From contig CM074133.1 in NCBI GenBank assembly GCA_037178625.1, forward strand, positions 1,054,001 to 1,118,000: a stretch of 64,000 nt of DNA, given 5' to 3'. The DNA comes from Skeletonema tropicum. Its lineage: Eukaryota; Bacillariophyta; Thalassiosirophyceae; Thalassiosirales; Thalassiosiraceae. Of the stretch, positions 10,706 to 24,300 are shown one piece after another. Position 1 is the stretch's first letter, and every line of letters begins with the position of its first letter. A program made the position numbers and the translations under genes. A model generated the notes under the pieces. The model saw only the letters and a list, made by a program, of their open reading frames with translations, did not search any database and was not told the DNA's origin.

Positions 10706-13174
10706 ATGATAGCAGTTACAATTAGACCACGCAGCAGCCGCACTTTAAATCGAAAACACATGACATGTCATCCGCGCATGAGCATGATGATGATGGGTCT
10801 CTTCCTATTGACCATGACGACTACGACTCTTCCCATCATTTCTGCATTTACATCATCAGCAACAACATCACGACAAACTCGGCATCTTGATAGACGTGTA
10901 CCATTAACCCAACATTCCAATTGTTATAGGAATGATCGACGCAATTCAAAAATACTGCGTGCATCTCAACGAGATGATGACGAATTTGACGATGACGATG
11001 AAGAAGAAATGCCACCAATCATTGCAGGATTTGAACTCGACGAAGACGATGATAACGACCTATCAACATTTACAGCTGAGGAATTACAATCCATGACTGT
11101 ACCTCAATTAAAGCAACAATTGCGTCTACGGGGGAAAAAGGTTAGTGGGAACAAGTCTGATTTGATTGCTCGATTGTTGGAGAAGCGTTCGGGAATATCT
11201 TCCACAGATAATGATAATGATGTTGGTGAAGGGTATTCCAAGTATCAAAAGCCGTATACACCGCCATCATCATCATCATCATCACAAACGAATGGCGAGG
11301 AGAGTGGAGAAAAACAACAACAATCCAAGAGGGTCATGGAGGCCAAGGCACGAGGTGCGGAAATTGTCGATGTTACGGAATATCTGGATGATGAAAGTGA
11401 ATGGAAGACTAATTTCCGTTCTTCAGATCGCAAGAAGAAAAGCATTCACGATGATATTGACGATGATACCATTGATGTGGAGGCAAAGGATCCAGATAAC
11501 GAAGATACATCATCATCATCATCCTCTACAGAGGTATGGGGAGACGATGCAAAAATAGTCGAAGATTACGAAGGACGTTCCATCGTGGTAGATGGATTAT
11601 CACGTACGGTAATTGAATACAAAGGGTCGAATAATACAATTGTTCAAGCCTATGTGGTTGGATCAAGGGAGGCATTGAAGAAATTCTTACGGGGTGGTAC
11701 TTCTACCGATGGGAATGGTGAGCAACAACAACAGCCAACTGAGGATGAATCCAAGACGGTCTATTCGTCCATGGAAGAAGAAGTACTGGCCATACAACGT
11801 AAACGAGAAGTAGAATCCAAACGAGGGTTAATACGACCTGATGAAGTCGAAGGAGTGGAAGATCGATCTGACCCTGGAACACAATATCAACACATTGAAC
11901 GTGATTACGGTGATTGGGGCGTCTACACTCCCACAGGAGCACAACTGTCAGCGGCAGAAGTGCAGGGAGTATTACTCCTATCCGATGTGTATGGCCCATT
12001 TACGGACAATACGCAAGCATTGGCGGATAAGATTGCATATGAGTGTCAACCGGTGGTGGTGTTTGTTCCGGATATGTTTCGTGGTGATCCGTGGACGATG
12101 GACCCGGTTGTGGATGAGGTGGATGGAGTAGCACGGAATGAGAAGGGAAAATCGTATGAGGAATGGAGGGCTGGTCATCCGGAGAGGAGGGTGGATGTCG
12201 ATATTCGTGCTGCGGCGGCTGTCCTTCGAGAGAAGTATGCTGTGTCGAGTATTGCAGTTTGGGGGACATGTTATGGCGGTGGACGAGCGTTGGAAGCAGC
12301 TGCTGGATGGTATGAAGGTGGGGCATCATCGTATTATGAGGATGCTTTTTCGGATAGACGTGCCCCTCCCCATGTTGATCCGATTGCGTGTATATCATGG
12401 TATCCTACTCGGTATGATGCAACCAGATTGTTCGGAGCGAACAATGAAGGATTCCGAACGTTTGAAAGCGGAGAAGATCGCAAGGTAGCAGTAATGGCTG
12501 TGTTTGCAGAAAACGACGACTTGGCAGGTGCTACACCGGAGGATGCCGCTGTGCTAAGATCTAGATTAGAAAACGACCCGAGAGTAGTGGACTTTATGGT
12601 GAAGGTATTTCCAGGTCAGAAACATGGATTTGCCCATAATCATTTGGGCCAACCCGAAGAGGGGAGCGATGACTCAGACAGATTCATAGACGAGGGATTT
12701 GGGGGCGCTGATCCTCTAACAATAGGAGGTGATGCAGAAGTGGCATGTCTCCTCTCCACGGCATGGATGGAAACCTACACCAGAGTATTTTTACCAACAG
12801 TTGGTACTCCTGTACGTTACGAAGAAGAAAACAGCTGGTCCTCAACACTAGAGTCAAACTACCAAGCCGAGCAACGAGGTATTCGCGAGGAGTTAGAGCA
12901 AGCGATAAACACTTATGAAGATGTAACTCCCGACCTTGGCCGAATGTCACAAACACGGTCACCGCTGCTAGATGGTGAGGCCAATGAGGCGTACGATAGA
13001 ATAGAAGAAGAGCGAGAGAAGATAAAACAAGAAATATTGACAAAGTATGGGATATCTCCCGATGATGACGACGAGACCTTCAATGCTAAATTCGCGAAGG
13101 CAATGGCTGATGGTGCACTTGATAGATTGTTAATCGATGCCTACATGGATGACTCGAACGATGCATACTGGTAA
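10706..13174 (+). CDS. Plastid-targeted SAP-domain dienelactone hydrolase-family protein
   Basis: 822 residues, intronless. The N-terminus has a hydrophobic signal (MMMMGLFLLTMTTTTLPIISAF) with cleavage expected at an Ala-Phe pair, then a Ser/Thr/Arg-rich transit-like stretch; this is the bipartite import signal of complex plastids. A SAP motif (about residues 121-160: LQSMTVPQLKQQLRLRGKKVSGNKSDLIARLLE, a DNA/RNA-binding helix pair) follows. The C-terminal half is a dienelactone hydrolase-type alpha/beta hydrolase with nucleophile Cys522 in GTCYGGG, an acid at D604 or D605 (ENDDLAGAT) and His640 (GQKHGFAH). DLH enzymes hydrolyse enol-lactones and related esters; the plastid substrate is unknown. 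Acidic and Ser-rich linkers separate the domains. Five in-frame ATGs precede the hydrophobic core, so the exact start is uncertain. Confidence 0.82.
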   Translation: MIAVTIRPRSSRTLNRKHMTCHPRMSMMMMGLFLLTMTTTTLPIISAFTSSATTSRQTRHLDRRVPLTQHSNCYRNDRRNSKILRASQRDDDEFDDDDEEEMPPIIAGFELDEDDDNDLSTFTAEELQSMTVPQLKQQLRLRGKKVSGNKSDLIARLLEKRSGISSTDNDNDVGEGYSKYQKPYTPPSSSSSSQTNGEESGEKQQQSKRVMEAKARGAEIVDVTEYLDDESEWKTNFRSSDRKKKSIHDDIDDDTIDVEAKDPDNEDTSSSSSSTEVWGDDAKIVEDYEGRSIVVDGLSRTVIEYKGSNNTIVQAYVVGSREALKKFLRGGTSTDGNGEQQQQPTEDESKTVYSSMEEEVLAIQRKREVESKRGLIRPDEVEGVEDRSDPGTQYQHIERDYGDWGVYTPTGAQLSAAEVQGVLLLSDVYGPFTDNTQALADKIAYECQPVVVFVPDMFRGDPWTMDPVVDEVDGVARNEKGKSYEEWRAGHPERRVDVDIRAAAAVLREKYAVSSIAVWGTCYGGGRALEAAAGWYEGGASSYYEDAFSDRRAPPHVDPIACISWYPTRYDATRLFGANNEGFRTFESGEDRKVAVMAVFAENDDLAGATPEDAAVLRSRLENDPRVVDFMVKVFPGQKHGFAHNHLGQPEEGSDDSDRFIDEGFGGADPLTIGGDAEVACLLSTAWMETYTRVFLPTVGTPVRYEEENSWSSTLESNYQAEQRGIREELEQAINTYEDVTPDLGRMSQTRSPLLDGEANEAYDRIEEEREKIKQEILTKYGISPDDDDETFNAKFAKAMADGALDRLLIDAYMDDSNDAYW

Positions 13175-13314
13175 TTTTAGTCAGCAATATTATATTCATT
13201 TACCCTTGCTATTATTTACATCTTGAACATAAAGTCCAGAACCACGAGGCATGAGAGAGCGAATTGAACCTCCAAGGCCCAAACGCTCTTCTGTTCCACT
13301 TCACATAGGTACTT

Positions 13315-16300
13315 TCAAAAGTGACGTGTCGCTAAGGATGAGGCAGTATTGACTGCTAGCCACAACTGCTCCGCACAACCCTGTGGAATCATAGAGGACA
13401 CTTTATGTGGGAACAATTCACGAGATGTGTCTCGAGCCAGTGACAATAGCGTTTGCATCACTGTAGCACCACCACATTGATCTTCAAATCCCCCCGACGG
13501 ATCAGAGCACAAACACCTCAACGCATTATGAACCGTCATTGTCGGAACGAGGCAAATCAAGAAACGTGCCCTTTCCTGGACATTTTCATCTGAGGCAAAC
13601 TGAGAGATGCGACTGCTTTCGTTCACTTTATCACTGTTACAGAATTGCAATGCGATAGAAGAAGAGAGTGTTCGAGGCGATGTGTACTCGAAAGTCACGG
13701 TCTCACAGGGGCAACCACTTTGTTGCATCAATGCATTTTGCAACGTCACGATCTCAGATGGACGTATGTCAGTATCTACGCAGAGAATGACATGGATAGT
13801 ACGATAACGCCCTGATGCAGCCATATTTACGAGCCGCTTCATGAATTCCTTGCTACTTTGATTCAATGTTGAGATTCGCTGCACAATCAGTGCTTTGTCA
13901 TCAGCTAGTTCAATATCCGCTCCGGCAATATCAAGCAGAGGGCAGTCTGAAATATTGAGTTTTGCTCTTGTTGGGATTCCTGGATCCAATCCAATTCCAA
14001 CCGATCCCTTACTGCCATTGAGCACGTCGGTGATTTGCAGCTTTTCTGCCGTAGTAAGAGTATCGAACCATCGACCAGAAGCTAGCTCCATAATTGATTC
14101 CCCAAACAATTCCAAGAAACTCTCTGACGTGAGAATGGTAAAAGTAGATTCTTTCTGCTCCGATGATATCTCAGAAGCAACACCATGATAGAACGACTCA
14201 GTAGACCTCTGATTTTCAGTTTCTATTGTAGATATGCTGTCACCTTCCTGCTGTCTAACAATATAGTTATTGTTTTCGGCAGGAGCCTGAGATTGCATTA
14301 TTGGATGATCCTTCGAACTATTCTCAGTGAAGACAGCGGCATGATCAAGGTTGGTAACAGCAACAGAATCTGGAGACTTTTCGGTAGGTTTTGACTCTTC
14401 GAATGAGGATTGTGAGTGATTTGCAGGATTTGTGTTCAGACTGCCACGATTACCTGGCACCTTCGGTGTTTCAAACATTTGCGCACTCGGTTGTGACTGT
14501 GATCGCTTTTCTTTTGGGCGATGGATAGGAGTAATACCCAATGCAATCGAAGGAACCACTTTCCAGGATTTACGATTTGTGCTCGGCACAGCTGCATCAA
14601 TCCGAAGCTTCTTCACGGATGTTGACTGTCGTTTGCTTTCTTCACATTTTGAACTAGAATCACATCCATCTTCACCAAGTTCCTCTGTCGCTTGCATGCT
14701 AGATTGGGTCTGTTCAACGACGTCGTCCTGACGCTTTCTTTTGCGGCTCTTCTTCTCCTTTTTCAGCTTCTTCTTCTCTTTCTTCTTTTTATCCCGCTTT
14801 CGTTTCTTCTTCTTCCTCTCTTTATCATGTTCTTCCATTGCAAAATCACTCGCTTCGATTGCAGCATCACTTGCGTCTCGTTTTCCATTTCCACACGCAC
14901 CCGAATCACCAGAAAAATCTCTTCCGTCGCAAATCTCATCTTCAAACGAATCATGGCTTGGATTGTCTTCACGACCTCTGTTGATCACAGCAAGCTCCGC
15001 CAAGTACGCATCTTCATCTTCCTTCAACTCACGAGCCTTCGTAGCTAAATGAAGCAATTCTCCTCGAACATTCAAGTTCTCTCTTCCGAGTCGCTCCACA
15101 GCATCATTCATGCACATGTCCTCTTTCTCCCGGCGGAAAGACGACGATAGATATTCAAGTTCTGGTGCCACAGACGACTGCTTTCCACTCTTTACCGCAA
15201 ATTGCTTCATCTCTATTGGTCGCATAGCAATGACATCACCATGCCTACTAGTCTTCATAGATGCCGCAAATGGACGCTTTACCTTCTTCTTCTTCATCCT
15301 GCCAGAAAATCTATCCGCAAAATTAGCAACAACCATTCGAGAAAAGTAAAGACTTCTTAGTCGGGGACTGACGACACTATCCGAATCTTTAATCAATGCT
15401 GAAATATTTTCACGTTGGTAAATTTTGTTGATTTCAATCATTGATCTGTACCTTTGCTGAAATATACGAGGATTGATGATTTGGTTTGTAAGAAAGCCGC
15501 GATACGTGTACTTTGCTCCAGCGTATCGTGAATGACATCCAGTGAATAGAACACAACGAGACTGCTCTTTGCCGCCTACTCTCACAGCCTTATTACAAAA
15601 AGATACCCGCTTCAGGTCACGGGCCTCTTCGTCAACATATACGTGGTTGGGTAGCTCATCTTCATCAATATCATGGTCATCGTCACAAGTAAACCATGGC
15701 AATATTGGATACGAAGAAGATTGCCCTTGCCAAAAATCGATGCCATCTAGCGAATCGATACCGGTTGGAATTGTAGAAGATGGCACGCACTCTCGAGCAA
15801 ATGAAAGCAATTCATCATTCGAAGCCAAGTGATGCTCCTCTTCAGGACTGGTCATGTCATTCTGGGAGATTCTGTCTTTCCAGGTACGCACTTCGATTTG
15901 AGGAAGGTAAAGACTAACCACTTTTGTAGGACCGCAAATATTACTGAGTGCATCTATTTTGACGACACGGGCAGATGAATCAACATAGCGCTTTTGCGGT
16001 CGGCTACGATGGATTGTTGTCTTCCTTGCACAGGAGAAAGGTAATGATTGAACAAATGAAGGTAGATCTACTGGAGCATCTGACTGGCAGCTTGGTGCAG
16101 ACTTGCTATCATCATCATCATCATCATCATCATACAGAGAGAGATCTGACTCCAGTGTGATTTTCTTTGGAAATGACATTGGATCTGCAATCAAGAGATC
16201 GCTTTGAACAAAAGGCGATAGAACAGCCTCATCTCTTATTTGCGATTCTTTGAACCAATTCAGTGCATCCTCCACAAAGCCAATCTTATGCTTTCTGCTA

Positions 16301-17068
16301 CAAGAAGTTTGCAGTGTTAGAGCTGTTGCAACATCATTCTCATGTTCCAGCTGCCTTGGCAATGCCAACTCTTGTGAAACAAAGGCTGCACTGCAGATGT
16401 CGCCCAATGAGAGTCCAGAGGAAACGATGTTCTCATTACTCGAAGTACTCTGACAAGGTGATGCGTCTAAATCAGGATCTAGTCGAATAACACAGAAGTG
16501 ATCCTCTTCATAAGGCTTCAATTTTCGTGATTGTAAAATTGGGCACTATATATACGAAACAAATAGGTGAATGTTAGTACAAGCGTGGACGATTAGGATA
16601 GTAATATCACAACAAAGCAATACTCACATTTCCGAAATCATCCAATCTACCATGACAATCTTCATATAATGATGTCAAAGAGAGCTCATTCTTATTCAAG
16701 ACAAAGTCACTGTTTTCGTCCACTTCACAGGGGATAAATGTAAGTCTGGGCTTGGCAGACAGAGTCGGCCTCTCCTTTACGACTTTAGGCAATCCACATT
16801 CTGTATTCGGACTGCTCCTTCTCCGCGGTTCCATCAGTTTGATGACTTCACTTGCGAAATCAGCCGTATTCGTAATCTGCAGTGATTTGAGACTCTGAAT
16901 CTTTGTTATATCATCAGGTTCGTGCCTCAATAATTTGTAAGGTGGGGAGTAAGGCGCATTTGCCAACTCTATCGTATCCGCCGCTTCAACATTGAAACTA
17001 TTATTTGCTTCATCCATAATCTGCATTGGATGATGCTCTACAGTAGTATAGCCAGATTGTAAAAACAT
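13315..17068 (-). CDS. Large Lys-rich nuclear-type protein of unknown function
   Basis: Two exons: 17068-16628 and 16545-13315. The intron (16546-16627, 82 bp) has a GTGAGT donor and a TATAG acceptor and keeps frame (DDFGN|CPILQSRK). The product is about 1223 residues. It has an acidic Asp run near residue 290, a very basic run of Lys/Arg (KKKKRKRDKKKKEKK) near residue 720 and a structured C-terminal 300 residues. That last part has the alternating strand/helix look of an XPF-like nuclease fold as in SHOC1/ZIP2-type meiotic proteins, but I see no catalytic motif and this is only a guess. Open frame continues upstream of the ATG at 17068 to about 17163, the first base before the satellite array, so the true 5' end may lie further up. 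It converges on the SAP-DLH gene. Confidence 0.7.
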
Positions 17069-17163
17069 TGCTGCATCATCAATAAAAGAACGTTGCTGCC
17101 GACGAGATTCACCATCTCCTTCAAACGATGAAAAAATGTTCCTCCGAAACTGATCTCCTCCAA

Positions 17164-18344
17164 TCTATATGCCCAGATATCCAGCACTGTGCATCGATAT
17201 CCCCAGATAGCCAGCACTGGGCATCAATACCGCCAGATATCTAACTCTGGGCATCGATATCCAGTGAGATATCTAGGACTGGACATTGATATCGCCTGAT
17301 ATCTAGCACTGGGCATCGATATCCTGTGAGATATCTAGCACTGGGCATCGATATCGCAAGATTTCTAGCACTGGGCATCGGCATCAATATCCAGTGAGAT
17401 ATCTAGCACTGGGCATCGATATCCAGTGAGAGGATATCTAACACTGGGCATCGATGTCACCAGATATCTAGCACTGGGCATCAATATCCCCAGATATCCA
17501 GCACTGGGCATAGATATCCCCAGATATCTAGCTCTGGGCATCGATATCCAATGAGATATCTAGCACTGGGCATCGATATCACCATATATCTAGCACTGGG
17601 CATCGATATCCAGCACTGGGCATCGATATCCAGTGAGATATCTAGCTCTGGGCATCAATATCCAATGAGATATCTAGCACTGGGCATCGATATGACCATA
17701 TATCTAGCACTGGGCATCGATATCCATTGAGATATCTAGCACAGGGCATCGATATCCAGTGAGATATCTAGCACTGGGCATTGATATGCCCAGATATCCA
17801 GCACTGTGGATCGATATCCCCAGATAGCCAGCACTGGGCATCAATATTGCCAGATATCTAGCTCTGGGCATCGATATCCAGTGAGATATCTAGGACTGGA
17901 CATCGATATCGCCTGATATCTAGCACTGGGCATCGATATCCTGTGAGATATCTAGCACTGGGCATCGATATCGCAAGATTTCTAGCACTGGGCATCGGCA
18001 TCAATATCCAGTGAGATATCTAGCACTGGGCATCTATATCCAGTGAGAGGATATCTAACACTGGGCATCGATGTCACCAGATATCTAGCACTGGGCATCA
18101 ATATCCCCAGATATCCAGCACTGGGCATAGATATCCCCAGATATCTAGCTCTGGGCATCGATATCCAATGAGATATCTAGCACTGGGCATCGATATCACC
18201 ATATATCTAGCACTGGGCATCGATATCCAGCACAGGGCATCGATATCCAGTGAGATATCTAGCTCTGGGCATCAATATCCAATGAGATATCTAGCACTGG
18301 GCATCGATATCACCATATATCTAGCACTGGGCATCGATATCCAT
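17164..18344 (-). repeat. Satellite array, inverted left arm (about 1.18 kb)
   Basis: Tandem monomers of about 30-32 bp (range 20-35) read TAGCACTGGGCATCGATATC on the plus strand, the reverse complement of the main array. The diagnostic word CTAGGACTGGACAT recurs at about 17274 and 17891, a 617-bp spacing equal to the higher-order period of the right arm. The arm begins directly against the open frame of the neighbouring gene. Short frames such as 18168-18530 are artefacts of the repeat. Confidence 0.95.
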
Positions 18345-21300
18345 TTATCTCACTGGATATCGATGCCCAGAGCTAGATATCTGGCGATATTGATGCCCAG
18401 TGCTGGCTATCTGGGGATATCGATGCACAGTGCTGGATATCTGGGCATATCAATGCCCAGTGCTAGATATCTCACTGGATATCGATGCCCTGTGCTAGAT
18501 ATCTCAATGGATATCGATGCCCAGTGCTAGATATATGGTGATATCGATGCCCAGTGCTAGATATCTCATTGGATATTGATGCCCAGAGCTAGATATCTCA
18601 CTGGATACAGATGCCCAGTGCTGGATATCGATGCCCAGTGCTAGATATATGGTGATATCGATGCCCAGTGCTAGATATCTCATTGGATATCGATGCCCAG
18701 AGCTAGATATCTGGGGATATCTATGCCCAGTGCTGGATATCTGGGGATATTGATGCCCAGTGCTAGATATCTGGTGACATCAATGCCCAGTGTTAGATAT
18801 CCTCTCACTGGATATCGATGCCCAGTGCTAGATATCTCACTGGATATCGATGCCCAGTGCTAGAAATCTTGCGATATCGATGCCCAGTGCTAGATATCTC
18901 ACAGGATATCGATGCCCAGTGCTAGATATCAGGCGATATCGATGTCCAGTCCTAGATATCTCACTGGATATCGATGCCCAGAGCTAGATATCTGGCGGTA
19001 TTGATGCCCAGTGCTGGCTATCTGGGGATATCGATGCACAGTGCTGGATATCTGGGCATATCAATGCCCAGTGCTAGATATCTCACTGGATATCGATGCC
19101 CTGTGCTAGATATCTCAATGGATATCGATGCCCAGTGCTAGATATATGGTGATATCGATGCCCAGTGCTAGATATCTCATTGGATATTGATGCCCAGAGC
19201 TAGATATCTCACTGGATATCGATGCCCAGTGCTGGATATCGATGCCCAGTGCTAGATATATGGTGATATCGATGCCCAGTGCTAGATATCTCATTGGATA
19301 TCGATGCCCAGAGCTAGATATCTGGGGATATCTATGCCCAGTGCTGGATATCTGGGGATATTGATGCCCAGTGCTAGATATCTGGTGACATCGATGCCCA
19401 GTGTTAGATATCCTCTCACTGGATATCGATGCCCAGTGCTAGATATCTCACTGGATATTGATGCCGATGCCCAGTGCTAGAAATCTTGCGATATCGATGC
19501 CCAGTGCTAGATATCTCACAGGATATCGATGCCCAGTGCTAGATATCAGGCGATATCGATGTCCAGTCCTAGATATCTCACTGGATATCAATGCCCAGAG
19601 CTAGATATCTGGCGCTATTGATGCCCTGTGCTGGCTATCTGGGGATATCGATGCACAGTGCTGGATATCTGGGCATATCAATGCCCAGTGCTAGATATCT
19701 CACTGGATATCGATGCCCTGTGCTAGATATCTCAATGGATATCGATGCCCAGTGCTAGATATATGGTGATATCGATGCCCAGTGCTAGATATCTCATTGG
19801 ATATTGATGCCCAGAGCTAGATATCTCACTGGATATCGATGCCCAGTGCTGGATATCGATGCCCAGTGCTAGATATATGGTGATATCGATGCCCAGTGCT
19901 AGATATCTCATTGGATATCGATGCCCAGAGCTAGATATCTGGGGATATCTATGCCCAGTGCTGGATATCTGGGGATATTGATGCCCAGTGCTAGATATCT
20001 GGTGACATCGATGCCCAGTGTTAGATATCCTCTCACTGGATATCGATGCCCAGTGCTAGATATCTCACTGGATATCGATGCCCAGTGCTAGAAATCTTGC
20101 GATATTGATGCCCAGTGCTAGATATCTCACAGGATATCGATGCCCAGTGCTAGATATCAGGCGATATCGATGTCCAGTCCTAGATATCTCACTGGATATC
20201 GATGCCCAGAGCTAGATATCTGGCGATATTGATGCCCAGTGCTGGCTATCTGGGGATATCGATGCACAGTGCTGGATATCTGGGCATATCAATGCCCAGT
20301 GCTAGATATCTCACTGGATATCGATGCCCTGTGCTAGATATCTCAATGGATATCGATGCCCAGTGCTAGATATATGGTGATATCGATGCCCAGTGCTAGA
20401 TATCTCATTGGATATTGATGCCCAGAGCTAGATATCTCACTGGATATCGATGCCCAGTGCTGGATATCGATGCCCAGTGCTAGATATATGGTGATATCGA
20501 TGCCCAGTGCTAGATATCTCATTGGATATCGATGCCCAGAGCTAGATATCTGGGGATATCTATGCCCAGTGCTGGATATCTGGGGATATTGATGCCCAGT
20601 GCTAGATATCTGGTGACATCGATGCCCAGTGTTAGATATCCTCTCACTGGATATCGATGCCCAGTGCTAGATATCTCACTGGATATCGATGCCCAGTGCT
20701 AGAAATCTTGCGATATCGATGCCCAGTGCTAGATATCTCACAGGATATCGATGCCCAGTGCTAGATATCAGGCGATATCGATGTCCAGTCCTAGATATCT
20801 CACTGGATATCGATGCCCAGAGCTAGATATCTGGCGATATTGATGCCCAGTGCTGGCTATCTGGGGATATCGATGCACAGTGCTGGATATCTGGTCATAT
20901 CAATGCCCAGTGCTAGATATCTCACTGGATATCGATGCCCTGTGCTAGATATCTCAATGGATATCGATGCCCAGTGCTAGATATATGGTGATATCGATGC
21001 CCAGTGCTAGATATCTCATTGGATATTGATGCCCAGAGCTAGATATCTCACTGGATATCGATGCCCAGTGCTGGATATCGATGCCCAGTGCTAGATATAT
21101 GGTGATATCGATGCCCAGTGCTAGATATCTCATTGGATATCGATGCCCAGAGCTAGATATCTGGGGATATCTATGCCCAGTGCTGGATATCTGGGGATAT
21201 TGATGCCCAGTGCTAGATATCTGGTGACATCGATGCCCAGTGTTAGATATCCTCTCACTGGATATCGATGCCCAGTGCTAGATATCTCACTGGATATTGA

Positions 21301-24300
21301 TGCCGATGCCCAGTGCTAGAAATCTTGCGATATCGATGCCCAGTGCTAGATATCTCACAGGATATCGATGCCCAGTGCTAGATATCAGGCGATATCGATG
21401 TCCAGTCCTAGATATCTCACTGGATATCGATGCCCAGAGCTAGATATCTGGCGGTATTGATGCCCAGTGCTGGCTATCTGGGGATATCGATGCACAGTGC
21501 TGGATATCTGGGCATATCAATGCCCAGTGCTAGATATCTCACTGGATATCGATGCCCTGTGCTAGATATCTCAATGGATATCGATGCCCAGTGCTAGATA
21601 TATGGTGATATCGATGCCCAGTGCTAGATATCTCATTGGATATTGATGCCCAGAGCTAGATATCTCACTGGATATCGATGCCCAGTGCTGGATATTGATG
21701 CCCAGTGCTAGATATCTCATTGGATATCGATGCCCAGAGCTAGATATCTGGGGATATCTATGCCCAGTGCTGGATATCTGGGGATATTGATGCCCAGTGC
21801 TAGATATCTGGTGACATCGATGCTCAGTGTTAGATTTCCTCTCACTGGATATCGATGCCCAGTGTTAGATATCTCACTGGATATCGATGCCCAGTGCTAG
21901 AAATCTTGCGATATCGATGCCCAGTGCTAGATATCTCACAGGATATCGATGCCCAGTGCTAGATATCAGGCGATATCGATGTCCAGTCCTAGATATCTCA
22001 CTGGATTTCGATGCCCAGAGCTAGATATCTGGCGATATTGATGCCCAGTGCTGGCTATCTGGGGATATCGATGCCCAGTGCTGGATATCTGGGCATATCA
22101 ATGCCCAGTGCTAGATATCTCACTGGATATCGATGCCCGTGCTAGATATCTCAATGGATATCGATGCCCAGTGCTAGATATATGGTAATATCGATGCCCA
22201 GTGCTAGATATCTCATTGGATATTGATGCCCAGAGCTAGATATCTCACTGGATATCGATGCCCAGTGCTGGATATCGATGCCCAGTGCTAGATATATGGT
22301 GATATCGATGCCCAGTGCTAGATATCTCATTGGATATCGATGCCCAGAGCTAGATATCTGGGGATATCTATGCCCAGTGCTGGATATCTGGGGATATTGA
22401 TGATCAGTGCTAGATATCTGGTGACATCGATGCCCAGTGTTAGATATCCTCTCCCTGGATATCGATGCCCAGTGCTAGATATCTCACTGGATATTGATGC
22501 CGATGTCCAGTGCTAGAAATCTTGCGATATCGATGCCCAGTGCTAGATATCTCACAGGATATCGATGCCCAGTGCTAGATATCAGGCGATATCGATGTCC
22601 AGTCCTAGATATCTCACTGGATATCGATGCCCAGAGCTAGATATCTGGCGATATTGATGCCCAGTGCTGGCTATCTGGGGATATCGATGCACAGTGCTGG
22701 ATATCTGGTCATATCAATGCCCAGTGCTAGATATCTCACTGGATATCGATGCCCTGTGCTAGATATCTCAATGGATATCGATGCCCAGTGCTAGATATAT
22801 GGTGATATCGATGCCCAGTGCTAGATATCTCATTGGATATTGATGCCCAGAGCTAGATATCTCACTGGATATCGATGCCCAGTGCTGGATATCGATGCCC
22901 AGTGCTAGATATATGGTGATATCGATGCCCAGTGCTAGATATCTCATTGGATATCGATGCCCAGAGCTAGATATCTGGGGATATCTATGCCCAGTGCTGG
23001 ATATCTGGGGATATTGATGCCCAGTGCTAGATATCTGGTGACATCGATGCCCAGTGTTAGATATCCTCTCACTGGATATCGATGCCCAGTGCTAGATATC
23101 TCACTGGATATTGATGCCGATGCCCAGTGCTAGAAATCTTGCGATATCGATGCCCAGTGCTAGATATCTCACAGGATATCGATGCCCAGTGCTAGATATC
23201 AGGCGATATCGATGTCCAGTCCTAGATATCTCACTGGATATCGATGCCCAGAGCTAGATATCTGGCGGTATTGATGCCCAGTGCTGGCTATCTGGGGATA
23301 TCGATGCACAGTGCTGGATATCTGGGCATATCAATGCCCAGTGCTAGATATCTCACTGGATATCGATGCCCTGTGCTAGATATCTCAATGGATATCGATG
23401 CCCAGTGCTAGATATATGGTGATATCGATGCCCAGTGCTAGATATCTCATTGGATATTGATGCCCAGAGCTAGATATCTCACTGGATATCGATGCCCAGT
23501 GCTGGATATTGATGCCCAGTGCTAGATATCTCATTGGATATCGATGCCCAGAGCTAGATATCTGGGGATATCTATGCCCAGTGCTGGATATCTGGGGATA
23601 TTGATGCCCAGTGCTAGATATCTGGTGACATCGATGCTCAGTGTTAGATTTCCTCTCACTGGATATCGATGCCCAGTGTTAGATATCTCACTGGATATCG
23701 ATGCCCAGTGCTAGAAATCTTGCGATATCGATGCCCAGTGCTAGATATCTCACAGGATATCGATGCCCAGTGCTAGATATCAGGCGATATCGATGTCCAG
23801 TCCTAGATATCTCACTGGATTTCGATGCCCAGAGCTAGATATCTGGCGATATTGATGCCCAGTGCTGGCTATCTGGGGATATCGATGCCCAGTGCTGGAT
23901 ATCTGGGCATATCAATGCCCAGTGCTAGATATCTCACTGGATATCGATGCCCGTGCTAGATATCTCACAGGATATCGATGCCCAGTGCTAGATATATGGT
24001 AATATCGATGCCCAGTGCTAGATATCTCATTGGATATTGATGCCCAGAGCTAGATATCTCACTGGATATCGATGCCCAGTGCTGGATATCGATGCCCAGT
24101 GCTAGATATATGGTGATATCGATGCCCAGTGCTAGATATCTCATTGGATATCGATGCCCAGAGCTAGATATCTGGGGATATCTATGCCCAGTGCTGGATA
24201 TCTGGGGATATTGATGATCAGTGCTAGATATCTGGTGACATCGATGCCCAGTGTTAGATATCCTCTCCCTGGATATCGATGCCCAGTGCTAGATATCTCA

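Noticed and set aside
14692..15052. Phe/Leu-rich plus-strand 'membrane' frames
   Set aside because: They are the complement of the Lys/Glu-rich stretch of the large minus-strand protein.
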